64,000 nucleotides of DNA from Hydractinia symbiolongicarpus (Eukaryota > Cnidaria > Hydrozoa > Anthoathecata > Hydractiniidae): assembly GCF_029227915.1 (NCBI RefSeq), contig NC_079886.1:18514501-18578500 (forward strand), written 5' to 3'. The translations under genes were made by a program, and so were the position numbers. Shown here piece after piece: positions 46,646 through 58,484 of the stretch (its first letter is position 1; every line of letters begins with the position of its first letter). The notes under the pieces were generated by a model that saw only the letters and a program-made list of their open reading frames with translations, made no database searches and was not told the DNA's origin.

Positions 46646-47193
46646 ATAGTCGTTAGCCCGTGGAAAAATCCACAGGTTCGCCCGTCCTTTTTATACCGCA
46701 TTGCGTGCTTCTCGCTACTTGCGCAGCTTAGCTACCATTTTGCGTGACAGACGGACAGGCGTATACGGGTATTATAATATAGACTAGCCGGGAAACCCGG
46801 CGTCGAAACGCCGGGTTAAGCCACAAGTAAAGGTGTGATCAGGCATTGAACACTCTGTGGAGCGCTTAATAAGAGCTGTAAACTGTCCCGCAGATCAGGT
46901 GGAGCGCTTTAGTACAGGTATACAGTATGTCGTTAATCATTTGAAGCGCATACAACGTTATAGTGTGCGACTGTAACATATTTTTCAAAAAATAACTTTC
47001 CCGCAACGATAACTGATATAAAAACAGAGTTTACGGCGTTGTGAATGGTGTTCCACGCGCGAGCGGTCAAAACAAAGTGGATAAAAATATATCGCATTTG
47101 ATATTCGTGCACATTTTAAAAATTTCGTGTTTCTGTTACGGGAGGCGGCTTTCGCGGACACACAGACAGAATACGGCTATTATTAAAGAGATG
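46646..47193 (-). mobile_element. Two adjacent Helitron-like non-autonomous units
   Basis: Unit 1 (about 46646-46792) ends, on the minus strand, with the GTGGATTTTTCCAC hairpin and starts TCTATATTATAATACCCG. Directly before that start is CTAG, the end of unit 2, which has a different and stronger hairpin (AACCCGGCGTTTCGACGCCGGGTT, 24 bases) six bases before its CTAG. Unit 2 starts at about 47193 with TCTCTTTAATAATAGC, preceded by A, as expected for insertion between A and T. Neither encodes a protein. Confidence 0.7.
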
Positions 47194-47307
47194 GTTAGAG
47201 AGAAAAATGAAGTGCTGCAGGTGCGCTTCTTATTAGGTTTCTTTATTGAATAGTGCGTCGATTTTGTGCTGAAGAAACATCTGCACGTCACTTGACCAGA
47301 TTTTTTT

Positions 47308-47439
47308 GTAAAAAGTGGAAAGGAAAAACCTTGTCATCACAAAATATTTAGAACATGCGGATTAAACGTTTTCGTAAAAAGTGGAAAGGAAAAACCTTGT
47401 CATCACAAAATATTTAGAACATGCGGATTAAACGTTTTC
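47308..47439. repeat. Tandem duplication of a 66-bp unit
   Basis: GTAAAAAGTGGAAAGGAAAA begins at 47308 and again at 47374; the two 66-bp copies are identical as far as I can read. Perfect identity indicates a recent event. Confidence 0.9.
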
Positions 47440-48384
47440 GAAGTAATTTGTCTACAGTGTGACTGGTTCATCAACAAAATGTTTGACTTTCTGAAATTTT
47501 GGCTACTTTAGTATTGTTATAACCGAAGAAAGGTCAATCAATATATTTATGAAAACGGATAGTAGCTTCACACACTCGACGAGGTTCGCATTACTATTTT
47601 CGAATTATTAGTATTTTTCCAAGAATCATTTTTTTCGCTTGGCAATATGCTGGAATTGCGTGTGCTAATTAAATAACAGTTTAAAATTGTTGTTGTTGTT
47701 GTTTTTTTGTTTTTTTTGGAGACGATAGAAAGATCTACGCCCCACCTCTTTTTTTAAATAAATAGCTACATATTAGTGATAAGAACACAAGATTAAGATT
47801 AAGACAATAAAAAGGAGGATATGGTATAAAACGAAAAAAATTAAGGTACGTACAAAACAACCCTTATGTTTTAAAATATGGGCGTGAACTTTTTTTGTAA
47901 AATGTTTTAGGATCAGAGAGAATAACAAGGTTCTTTAATTAAGTTTTATCCAATGTTGTTTTTAATAATTTAGAACTAGAAATAAAATCGAGTCCTCAAT
48001 TTTTTAGTAAAAGAAAAACACCACATTTACGTTTGTTTTTATTTTCAAAACTAATGAAAAGACGGATAACTCCAATATCTTGCAAATAAAAAAACCCATG
48101 ATATTATAGCTGTACCCTTCCATGTTTTTACTGCTCGCATACTGAAATATATTAGGCTACATCCTTTTTTTGATCTACGAGGGAGTGTTATTTAAAGTGG
48201 CAAATTGCAATTGTGTTTTTGAGAAAGACGTCTAGCAGGGCATTTTTGTTTCGCTAATGAAGGTGTATATAAGTAAAGCGAAATAGAAGATATAAAAATA
48301 ACGACAATTTTAAAGGAGAAAGCTGATCCCTTCAGTTCTCACGACATATTGGTTGGGATCTTACTTATAGAAGAGAATTTCAGG
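47440..48384. other. Upstream region of the 106-aa secreted protein gene
   Basis: AT-rich, with a GTTGTT run near 47690. A TATA-like TATATAAG lies at 48265-48272, about 120 bp before the start codon, and a TCAGTTC initiator-like site near 48333. Promoter use is inferred. Confidence 0.4.
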
Positions 48385-50402
48385 ATGAATAGGAAGCTGA
48401 TTGAATGCACTTTGGCGTTGGTAATCATTCTCTGTATGATTTCAGAAAGTAAGCATACCATTATAGCTACTTCGTTTATCAAAAGAACAAATAGAATCTT
48501 AAAAAGCTGCAAGAAAAACTCAATTCCCTTTTCAATTATATTCTACATTTTCTTTTTGATTTTTGTTTGTTTGTTTTTGTTAAACTTACGCAAAATTTAA
48601 GCATGATTACAGAAGTGATAAAAATAGGGAGTTAAACAAAACGGTTTGGAAAGAATAAAAAAATTATTGTAAGAATAGAATACTAAAGAGAATGAAATTT
48701 ATGTTTTAAAGAAGCAAAGAAAAACAGGAGAAACAAAGAAAAATATAATTTTAACCCTGGATTCTTAAAATCTTGTGTTCTTTTATATTTGGAAGATGTT
48801 TTTTAAATAAGATTTATGATTTACTTTGATCGGACGTTCAAAAACGTCTTCACATTTGTAATTCGTGATGACAACAAACTTTTGACGAAGCCATGAAAAT
48901 GGGGAATATGGTCTTAGTTATAAATGAAATTGCAAGTTATGACAAAGATTGTGAATGTATTTTAAGAAGGAGTAACCACGTTGCTTATTTTAACCTTTTT
49001 CCATAATTTTTGTTCGTTATTTACTCAAAGTTATTACGGCCAATAATCTAAACATTTGAAAAGTAGCTCCAGTGAGAAGTCAACGTATAAACCGTTTGTA
49101 TCATATTTCCATAGATATATTTGAAATTCAAGAAGGAGATCCAGTTAATCGTTCTTTTATGCCCCCATGATTGAATAAATAGAGAAGTTCGAAACAAGTA
49201 AATTAAAAGTTGAAGAACTCGCAATAAAATTCTGTAACTTGAAAGAGAATATAAATAACCATAAATACTCAAAGAAAAATAATAATAATGATAGTGATAA
49301 AACGAAAATAATAGTTATATAAAAGAAAAAGAAAAATATATTTAATCTGCGATAGAAGAACTAATTTTTACATTCTTTTGTCTCTTAAAAACACGCAACT
49401 GATGGGAGTTTGAAAATTTTTTTGCATGATTAATGGTAACAAAAAATTGTAATGTGCTATGAAAAAAATTACAAAAAGCTCGAAATATACCAAATAGAAA
49501 CCAATTTCAGGGTGGGCATGTGAGAGAAAGAGCTGAATTTTCTGGTTCTTTTATAAAAAAAGACAAATTTTAATCTATCTACCACATTCCATCAATTTTT
49601 AAAATTACTGTACGTTAAAATATATTTTCTTTTTCAGTTTGGGATCACTTTTTATGAGAAAAAAACAATTTAGAAACACGAGTCTGATAGCTGACTCGTT
49701 ATTGAAAAAAGAGAGGTTTTTAAGTGAAATCATGCTCAGATTTACTCCGCATCAAATTTAAAAAAAATTAAATTTAAGTTACTAGGTAAAAATGTTAAAA
49801 TAGCATAAAATTAACTAAAATGGCATAAAATGTTACAAAAGTTATTTTAAGAGCATAAAATAGAGCATAAAATTTCTCGTTTTTTTTTTTATTTTGAGGA
49901 AAGCAGGAAAATGATTTATGTCTCTCTTTTATTTTTACCATTTTTAATAACCAGGTCACTTCTTGATATTTCACTATTTTTTAATTGAGATTTTAATAAT
50001 CCCTTAGAGATTCACTCTATTTTTCATAATACTAAGTTTGTGTTAGAAATTTATCATCTATGGCCGTAGATAAAACCACAGGCCACTGACTGCTTGCCCC
50101 TAAATTATGCCTAATTTTTCAACGTGTGCCATTTTTTAATTTCAGGCGAACCATTTCCAGCGTATCTACTTAAGATGAGCAAAAACTACAAAGCACCAAA
50201 AGGAGACGAAATGAAACGTTACTTGAATTATCCTTTAAAAGATTATTTCAGTCTTTTTGATTCTGATAACGAAGATCAAGACACTTTGAGGCAGCGTCAA
50301 GTTTTAGAGCCAGGTTATGGGTTGAGCAAAGAGATGTTAGAAGTATTAAAGGGTAGAAAAAAGGAAATAGAAGATTACATGTTCGAGCTATTGGATATAT
50401 AA
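48385..50402 (+). CDS. Secreted protein of unknown family (106 aa, two exons)
   Basis: Exon 1 (48385-48448) encodes a signal peptide (MNRKLIECTLALVIILCMIS) and stops at a GTAAGC donor. Exon 2 (50146-50402) follows TTTCAG; the split codon A|GC gives Ser, and the frame runs to a TAA. The mature part is highly charged, has no Cys, and contains MKRYLNYPLKDYFSLFDSDN, an acidic stretch and KGRKKEIEDYMFELLDI. Possible basic cleavage sites are few, so it could be a peptide precursor or a small secreted helical protein. I recognise no family. TATA-like upstream sequence and clean splice sites support a real gene. It lies 2.4 kb past the Cys-rich pair on the same strand. Confidence 0.65.
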
Positions 50403-51596
50403 AATATATAGAGTATTACTTTCGTAATTTCGCAAAAAATATGAAGTAGAAACAAAAATTAATTTGACAAGGTTTTTTCTTTTGTTGTTCTACTACTTAA
50501 TCGGAGAAACTTCTGAATTTTAGGAAGTTTTTTAATTAAACTTTGTCTAGTGAAACTTTAAGAATGACCATTCGCAAAGTTATCCTTATTGAAGATTTCC
50601 TCTATTGCAGCATAACTTCTCTTTGTTTGAATAATTTATGCAGACTCCATCTATTTTGCACAAAAAATGTTTTCCCGAAGATTATTATTTGTTACAATGT
50701 AGTACTTGGTCAGAGTGGGAAAACTACTTGTACTAAAATCGATGTTTACATGAGCTATATGTATTTTGTGGATCGTAATAAATTCGGAAAATTTACATGT
50801 TAACTGGCCATTATCCTTTATTTTGAAGTGAAGAAAAAAAAAAGCAGATATTAAAAAAATAAAACCAGAGATGGATGTTTTTTTTCTTCATATATGTAAT
50901 CAATGTTATGAAACATACTGGAGTACATACTTGCACATTTACTGGGAAAATAACCCCTTTCCAGCCTGTGGCGGAGTCACTTGACTTCGAATTGATTTGT
51001 TGTCTCACTTTACCCAGAAAATTAGCGGAAAAATTATAGACGAGTGGTAGTGATAGCTTTTTTATCATATAATCAGAGCATAAATCATCGCGATGCTTAC
51101 AAAAGAGCGGAACGGAAAGTTAGCCGGAATATTTTTTTCTTCCAATTTAAATATTCAAAATTTTTATGCCGTGATACAGCGTTTACCAGAAGTTTATCTT
51201 ATGGATATAAAATTTTGCAATGTGAACTGTGCAATTTATGTGTTATAAAACGTATTTGTTATGTGTCAATTAAAAAAAGAATCATTTTTCAACACGATTG
51301 GTGGGGTTTGGGGGGGAGGGTTGGTACTTTTTTGCCTTTATCTCCTCTCCAGAGTTGCAAAATTGGATGGGGCTTTTAGTACAGGTATTCTGTAGCGCTT
51401 ACAGCTTTGTTAGACAGGTATTGAAGACCTCCATAAAGCAGTCCCAGACAAATATTACAATTTACACTTTAGAAAAAAAGTGACTTTTCTTTTTATTCAC
51501 TCCACGACTTTTTTTTGACCAGAGCTATAATATTAAAAAGGTATTTCTAACCCATACCCTGTTATTTATTAACACTTTTCCCATTAAATCCAGTAA

Positions 51597-51616
51597 GGGG
51601 GGGGGGGGGGGGGGGG
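51597..51616 (+). repeat. Run of 20 consecutive G
   Basis: An unbroken G20 tract, striking in such AT-rich DNA and able to form quadruplex structures. Length may be affected by sequencing error. Confidence 0.9.
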
Positions 51617-51837
51617 AACAATCCAAGTGAAAGCCGGTTTAGTGAAAAACAAGCCATAACTAAATTTAGGAATTTCTTAGTTCCAACCACTCCAAAGCGG
51701 ACACCTATCTAAAGTAGAAGCGGACAAAATATTTGTCCTTTTTATATGACATCACGTGCGCCTCGCTACTTATGGTACGGACGGAATACGACTTTAATGA
51801 AGGAGATATATTTCATCGCTTTGATATTTACTTTCCG

Positions 51838-51878
<41 letters not shown>
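51838..51878 (+). repeat. (GATT)n microsatellite
   Basis: About ten perfect GATT units. Confidence 0.95.
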
Positions 51879-52678
51879 TAATTTATTTTCCGTAAATCAA
51901 TATATAAAGGGATGCGAGCCAGGAACAGGTCCCCCATGTTCGCAGACATTATGCTCAGCGGTGTAATCAAGGAAAATGATTTTTTATTATATATAGCGGT
52001 GTACAGGTCTCCAGGGGTTCTTTTCAGAATAGAGGTGCAGATGCAAAGCCCTTCAGCTCTGGGCAAGTTATCATAAAAAACCCTGAATATATTATAAACG
52101 CATTGCAAAAAAGGTTTCAAAATATATTACACAGAGAATTCCTGAATTTTTTCTACATGATTGCTACTTTTTTATCTGATTTTTCATAAATGAACGAAAT
52201 ATTTCTTCTGTTTTCCGTATTTTTGGTTTACGAATTTGAAAGTTCTTTTTCTCATTACCAACAAGAACAATAAAAATCGCACATTACATCAACTGGAATT
52301 TGTTGCACTGAAGCTACCATAAAATTGAAAAAGCAGGTGCAACAAGTTAGATTTATAACTTTCCTTTCTTTTACATGTTTGTTTGCGTCCTCTTTTCTCT
52401 TCTCTTCCTTGAGAGAATAAATTTTGAACGTCGTTTAATTTCCAATTTCGATCTGCACATTTTGCGTCAAAAAGCCTAACACACTAAACCAGACAGATAA
52501 ATAGTTTTCAAAAAATGTCTTCTTGGAAACACGCAAGTAGGTAAAATACTTTTTAATCTGGAGGTAATACGCGGAGCTTGACTAAAAGTCATAAGTGGAC
52601 AACTGACTAACTTTTTGAAAATGTTTCTTAGTAAGAAATATTTACGCTCGCAAAATGGGCTTCGCTTGCACTCATTCA

Positions 52679-52726
52679 GTCTCTGGCTTACCTCTGCAAT
52701 AATTATTGCTGAGGTAAGCCAGAGAC
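52679..52726. repeat. 48-base near-perfect palindrome
   Basis: Arms GTCTCTGGCTTACCTC (52679-52694) and GAGGTAAGCCAGAGAC (52711-52726) are perfect complements. The 16-base centre is itself a palindrome (GCAATAATTATTGC) except for one T/T pair. It may be a tiny foldback element or a hairpin precursor. Confidence 0.9.
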
Positions 52727-52732
52727 CGAATT

Positions 52733-52925
52733 TAATGGCCTATTTTTGGTATGTGCAAAGTCATTTCTGGTCGCTATGACGTCATCACATTAATTATTTT
52801 CACTTTTTGGAATAAGTTTATATCAATACTTTTCACAAATGTTTCAAGTTTCGTCAGTTAAGCATAAATAGTTCGGAATTTGTCGCGAACGGGAACTTTA
52901 CGCCCTTCCACCCATACGTGCCAAA
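52733..52925. repeat. Unclassified interspersed repeat, copy 2
   Basis: Shares TATGGCC/AATGGCC, CTATGACGTCATCA, ATTATTTTCAC, GTTTCAAG/GCCAAGTT and AGTTCGGAATTT-type blocks in the same order with 32815-32985. No coding potential. Confidence 0.5.
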
Positions 52926-53078
52926 ATGTCCAGGTATAATCAATTTTTTTTAAAAAAAAACAATGGAGATGGTGACAGCGAAAAGCAATAAATAAACGTG
53001 ATGCTTTTTTGTGTTCCAGTTGTTAAAGCATTTACATTTTTTTATTTTACTTTACATGTTGCTTCAGGCTGCTTATTA

Positions 53079-53777
53079 TTAATTCTGCCCGTCCTTGAAA
53101 TATTTTTCATATCCAGCTATCATATCTTTTTGCAACCTTCCAATAACCTTCGGAACCAACCGAGCCAATACAAACTCAATATTTGTTTGAGGTAGACATC
53201 CGTTATAGTTATTATTAGATAAAGAAAAAACACGACAACTGCTTTCAGGATTCTTGTCATCCGGAATTACAACAAAAAAATTCCCACCGTTTGTAGCTCT
53301 AACCATACCATCATCGCCAGTTGGTTTTAATTTATGCCAAGCATTTTTTTGCACTATAAGATAGGCCTTTTCCCCAAACCATTCCACTTCTTTATTTGGT
53401 GCGGTAAACAAAACAAAACTTCGATCGCGCAAAGGCCACGGAGTTTTCGTTTTGAGAAACAACACATAGCCTCCATTATTGGGATATCTTTCAAGGATCT
53501 CTGTATTAGCGAAAGCTGAGTCCCATTTTTTACGTAGTTCATGGTGATCAGCATTAAGCATTTTCATAAACATTGCTGCAGACATCGGCATGTTATAGGT
53601 GAACAGTATCTTTATAGGAACTTCATCACTTGGCATGGTTTTAATCCAAAAACCTCCATCACTGGTATTTTGGATTTCTCTCCATCCACCTTGTTCCAGA
53701 TCATTCTTGTACCACATAGCTCTCTCAAGTTGTTCTTGATAAGATACCGAAGCAAAAGAATTGTCCAGGTCTCCCAT
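53079..53777 (-). CDS. START-domain lipid-binding protein, single exon (232 aa)
   Basis: The START fold binds lipids or sterols in a deep pocket; small START-only proteins such as PCTP/STARD2 move phospholipid between membranes. The 232-aa frame is almost entirely one START domain, with no signal or transmembrane segment, so it is probably cytosolic. Visible family features are SYQEQLERAMWYKNDLE at the start, WIKTMPSDEVPIKILFTYNM, LRKKWDSAF near residue 91, GYVLFLKTKTPWPLRDRSF near 112, MVRATNGGNFFVVIP and a C-terminal helix LARLVPKVIGRLQKDMIAGY. TATCTTAG lies ten bases before the ATG, suggesting a 5' UTR intron. The coding part has no intron. I cannot say which STARD subgroup it belongs to. 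Confidence 0.85.
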   Translation of the reverse strand: MGDLDNSFASVSYQEQLERAMWYKNDLEQGGWREIQNTSDGGFWIKTMPSDEVPIKILFTYNMPMSAAMFMKMLNADHHELRKKWDSAFANTEILERYPNNGGYVLFLKTKTPWPLRDRSFVLFTAPNKEVEWFGEKAYLIVQKNAWHKLKPTGDDGMVRATNGGNFFVVIPDDKNPESSCRVFSLSNNNYNGCLPQTNIEFVLARLVPKVIGRLQKDMIAGYEKYFKDGQN

Positions 53778-54202
53778 TGTCTCACCTAAGATAAAAAAAA
53801 CTAAAATGGTTATTTGCTATGCAAGAAGCAATAGGGAGAGAAACAATATCGGGAATGTTTTTAAGAATCCATTTTTTGACAGGTGTTAGAACACTAATTT
53901 ACGACATTTCTCGACGTGATAAGCCTCATTTAGATTATAGTCAAAATAAATTGGCCAAAAGTATTTTAACAATATATTTAAAAACAATCAATAAAAAAAG
54001 TTAAAACAGTTAAAAAGTTACACAAGTAGTATATAAATTATTCGCTATAAACACTTACTACAAATATTAAAACAATTCGCCAATGCAAAAGTTCTCTTAT
54101 GGTATATATACATAAAAACACAAGGAAAAATAATTAAATAACAAAATAGATAATAATTAAAATATTATAAAATATCAAGAGATAAAGGTAATTATTATTC
54201 TT
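53778..54202. other. Upstream region of the START gene
   Basis: AT-rich, probably including a 5' intron and promoter of the START gene. No other feature seen. Confidence 0.4.
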
Positions 54203-57200
54203 ACTAGTCGATAACGCCCGTGGAAAAATCCACTTAGGCAGGATAATAGAGAAAAACAACCGTCATTTAAATTTTGCTGACGTCAGCAGAGACATGTCAG
54301 AACACAAATTTTTTTTTTCAGAAAATGTGTATGCCTGTTTCCTTCATCGTATAGATCTTGAAACGCTGATCAAGAAAATGTATAGGATCGTGTACTTGTG
54401 ACAAACGGATGCAGAGATATTAGGGTTTAAAGGTTTTTTATGACATCATTAACCCGTCCATTCCGAAACGGATTCAGTGACTCTGGTTTTGAAAACTTAC
54501 CCAAATTGGTCCCAGGTAGTTCCTAGTTACCAACGCAGGAAATGACGTCAGTTATTTCCACCCGTTTCCAAGTTATTTAGCCTTAAATTTAAAAGTGCAA
54601 TGCAATGGCTTCACTAATCTTAATATACTTTCCTTTGACGTCAATGTTGCTCTAACGTTAAAGTTTGCTAATTTACAGAACAAATTTATAGGCGATGTTT
54701 TATAGACTTTATCAAAGAAATTTTATCCACTTCGCAAAAGTCACAGACAGAAGCTCCGTATTATTATACAGACTAGTCGATAAGGCCCGTGGAGAAATCC
54801 ACTTAGGCAGAAGGACAATGGAAAAATAGGTTGTTTTCGATTTTTTGCTGACGTCAACAGTGCAGGTACAAAACAAATTGGCCAAGTATAGTTTATTCGT
54901 TGCCTCTACTATGCAGATGTTAAAACGCTGACCAAGAAAATGTATATGATCATATCTTTTTGATAAGCAGTTAATGAGACATAAGGGTTTTAACATTTTC
55001 CTGATGTCAGCAATGGCCAGTCAAACTTTTTGTTTTTGTTTAGAAATTTGTATACCTGCTGCCTTCATTGTATAGGTCTTGAAACGCTTATCAAGAAAAT
55101 GTATAGGATCGCGTATTTTTGACAAACGGTTGCAGAGATATTAGGATTTGAAGGTTTTTCGATGACGTCATCAACCCGTCCATTCCGAAACGGATTCGGG
55201 GACCCAGGTTTGGGAAAATTACCCAAATTGGTCCTAGTTGGTCCCTAGTTACCTACGCGGTGAAAAATCATTGACGTCACCACCTCGTTTCCAAGTTATT
55301 TGGCCTCAAAGTTTTAGGTGCATTGTAATGGCTTCATTAATTTAATATAGGATATTGACGTTAAAGTAGTGTTATTTTCGTCACGTCGTAACGTCAGAAA
55401 ATTTAACATATTAGACATGCATTTTTCGGCAACATCAAAGGAAAATGAAGACATCCACTTTGCCTGTCACAGACACACAGACAGACACACCTAGCGTATT
55501 ATTATAGAGACTAGTCGATAAGGCCCGTGGAAAAATCCACTTAGGCAGGATAACAGAGAAAAACAACCGTCATTAAAATTTTGATGACGTCAGCAGAGAC
55601 ATGTCAGAACACAAAATGTTTTTTTCAGAAATGTGTATGCCTGTTGCCTTCATCGTATAGATCTTGAAACGCTGAGCAAGAAAATGTATAGGATCATGTA
55701 CTTTTGACAAACGGTTGCAGAGATATTAGGGTTTAAAGGTTTTTTAATGACGTCATCAACCCGTCCATTCCGAAACGGATTCGGGGATCCGGGTTTGGGA
55801 AAATTACCCAAATTGATCCTAGGTGGTCCCTAGTTACCCACGCGGTGAAAAAACATTGACGTCACCACCTCGTTTCCAAGTTATTTGGCCTCAAAGTTTT
55901 AAGTGTATTGTAATGGCTTCACTAATCTTAATTAACTTTCCTTTGACGTCAATACTATTTTATCGGTAAAGTTTGGTAAATTACAGAACAATTTTATCGG
56001 CGATGTTTTATAGAATTTGTTAAAGAAAATTTTAAGAATGTAATCCACTTTGCAAAAGTGACAGACAGACACACGGAATTAGCGTATTATTATAGAGACT
56101 AGTCAATAAGGCCCGTGGAAAAATCCACTAAGGCGCAGAAGAACAATGGAAAATTAGGTTGCTTTAGATTTTTTGCTGACGTCAACAGTGCATATACAAA
56201 AAGAAAATTGGTGAAATTTAATCATTTGTTGTCTGTAATGTGCAGAGGTTAAAACGCTGATCAAAATAATGTATAGTATCGTATGTTTTTGAAAAGAGCC
56301 TAAGGAGATATAGGGTATAAAAATTTTGCTGACGTCAGCAAAGTTCCTACCAAAAGTTCCAAAGAAAAATTTCTTCACAAATTCGTACACCCGTTGCATT
56401 CATCGTATAGATCTTGAAGCACTGATTAAGAAAATGTATAGGATCATGTACTTTTGGTAAACGGTTGCAGAGATATTAGGGATTGAAGATTTTTGATGAC
56501 GTAATTAATCCGTCCATTCCGAAACGGATTCGGGGACCCAGGTTTGGGAAAATTACCCAAATTGGTCCTAGGTGGTCCCTAGTTACCCACGCGGTGAAAA
56601 ATCATTGACGTCACCACCTCGTTTCCAAGTTATTTGCCCTCAAAGTTTTAGATGCACTGTAATGGCTTCATTATTTTAATATAGGATATTGACGTTAAAG
56701 TAATATTATTGACGTCGCGCTGTAACGTCAGAAAATTTGACGTAATAGACATGTATTTTTCGGCAACATCAAAGGAAAATGAACATATCCACTTTGCCTG
56801 TTACAGACACACGGAACTGGAGTATTATTATATAGATAGTCTATAAAGCCCGTGGAGAAATCCACTTAGGCAAAAGGTCAATAAAAAGAGAGTTTGTTAG
56901 ATGTTTTGCTGACGTCAGCAGTGCAGTCCAGATAAAAAAATTCGCGAAATTTGTTTATTCTTAGTCTGTTATGTGTAAAGGTGGAAATGCTGGTTAAAAT
57001 AATGTACATGAAAATAATGTACATAAAATTTTTTTTAGAAATTTGTATACCTGTTGCCTTCATCGTATAGATCTTGAAACGCTGATCAAGAAAATGTATT
57101 GGATCATGCGTCTTTGACAAATGGTTGCAGAGATATTAGAGTTTAAAGGTTTTTCGAAGACGTCATCAACCCGCCCATTCCGAAACGGATTTGGGGACCT

Positions 57201-58428
57201 AGGTTGGGGAAAATTACCCAAATTAGTCCCTAGTGGTACCTAGTCACCCACGCGGTGAAAAATCATTGACGTCACCACCTTGTTTCCAAGTTATTTGGCC
57301 TCAAAGTTTTAAGTGCACTGTAGTGGCTTCATTAATTTAATATAGGATATTGACGTTAAAGTAGCGTTATTGACGTCGCGTCGTAACGTCAGAAAATTTA
57401 ACATATTAGACATGCATTTTTCGGTTACTTCAAAGGAAAATGAACATATCCACTTTGCCTGTTACAGACACACGGAACTGGCGTATTATTATAGAGATAT
57501 TACTACTTTACTTCTAGCTCTAACTACCACTTCTTACTTCACTTCTTGGACTCTTCTTTCTCTGAATTACTTTTTTCAAGACATAGGGACCGTTCTTTTG
57601 TTGCTGTTTTTTTCGGTGTCAAGGGACACCATTTTTGTAAAGAAAGCCGTTAAATTTATTTCAGCAAATCAAGTTGCTCCATTTTGATCACGTGATGTAA
57701 ACAAAGTAAACCCGCCAGCAAAATGGACATAATTTTTTCGGAGACTTCAAAGGAAATTTCGGCTACATCAAAGGAAAATGACGATATAAACTTTGCCTGT
57801 CACAGACAGACGGACACACTTAGCGTATTATTATATAGACTAGTCGATAAGGCCCGTGGAAAAATCCACTTAGGCAGGATAACAGAGAAAAACAACCATC
57901 ATTTAAATTTTGCAGACATCAGCAGAGACCTGTGAAAGCCCAAAAAAAATTTTTCAGAAATATGTATACCTGTTGCCTTCATCGTATAGATCTTGAAATG
58001 CTGATCAAGAAAATGTATATGATCATGTATCTTTGACAAACGGTTGCAGAGATATCAAGGTTTAAAGGTTTTTTGATGACGTCATCAAACCGTCCATTCC
58101 GAAACGGATTTGGGGACCCAGGTTTGGAAAACTTACCCAAATTGGTCCCAGGTTGTCCCTAGTTACCCACGCGGTGAAAAAACATTGACGTCACCACCTC
58201 GTTTCCAAGTTATTTGGCCTCAAAGTTTTAAGTGCATTGTAATGGCTTCACTAATCTTAATTAACTTTCCTTTGACGTCAATACTATTTTATCGGTAAAG
58301 TTTGGTAAATTACAGAACAATTTGATAGGCGATGTTTTATAGAATTTGTTAAAGAAAATTTTGAAGAATGTAATCCACTTTGCAAAAGTGACAGACAGAC
58401 ACACGGAACTGGCGTATTATTATATAGA
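54203..58428 (-). mobile_element. Tandem array of about six Helitron-like non-autonomous units
   Basis: Unit borders lie near 54203, 54772, 55510, 56098, 56838 and 57839, with units of about 0.57-0.74 kb and one longer stretch. On the minus strand each unit begins TC(T)..TATAATAATACG, carries a GTGTCTGTCTGTC stretch near its start and ends GTGGATTTTTCCAC, 12 bases, CTAG. These are Helitron hallmarks: 5' TC, and a hairpin 10-12 bases before a 3' CTAG. At four junctions CTAG is followed directly by TC. The outer flanks are A (58429, minus strand) before TC and T after the last CTAG, as in insertion between A and T. Units share TGACGTCA-rich interiors. Nothing codes for a Rep/helicase. Confidence 0.8.
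57499..57838 (-). mobile_element. Partial unit and foreign stretch within the Helitron-like array
   Basis: A full 5' end near 57498 (minus strand TCTCTATAATAATACGCC) is preceded by A, not CTAG. The following 230 bp do not match other units; then from about 57726 a unit start without its 3' end is joined to the next unit by CTAG-TC. This marks a deletion or independent insertion. Confidence 0.55.
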
Positions 58429-58484
58429 TGACCAATAATGGACTTTGGTATTCATCTCTAGTATCAGGAACAGTTTTTAATTGT

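Larger units (their letters stand above)
50403..52670. other. Intergenic DNA with simple repeats, no gene seen
   Basis: Features are a run of 20 G (51597-51616), a Helitron-like scrap near 51740-51806 (GTACGGACGGAATACGACTTTAATG) and a (GATT)n microsatellite at 51838-51878. No coding frame resembles a known protein. Confidence 0.5.

Noticed and set aside
57370-57935. Plus-strand ORFs within the Helitron-like array
   Set aside because: They are built from the repeat's own ends (GACAGACAC.., TATTATTATA) and do not recur as conserved frames among the units.
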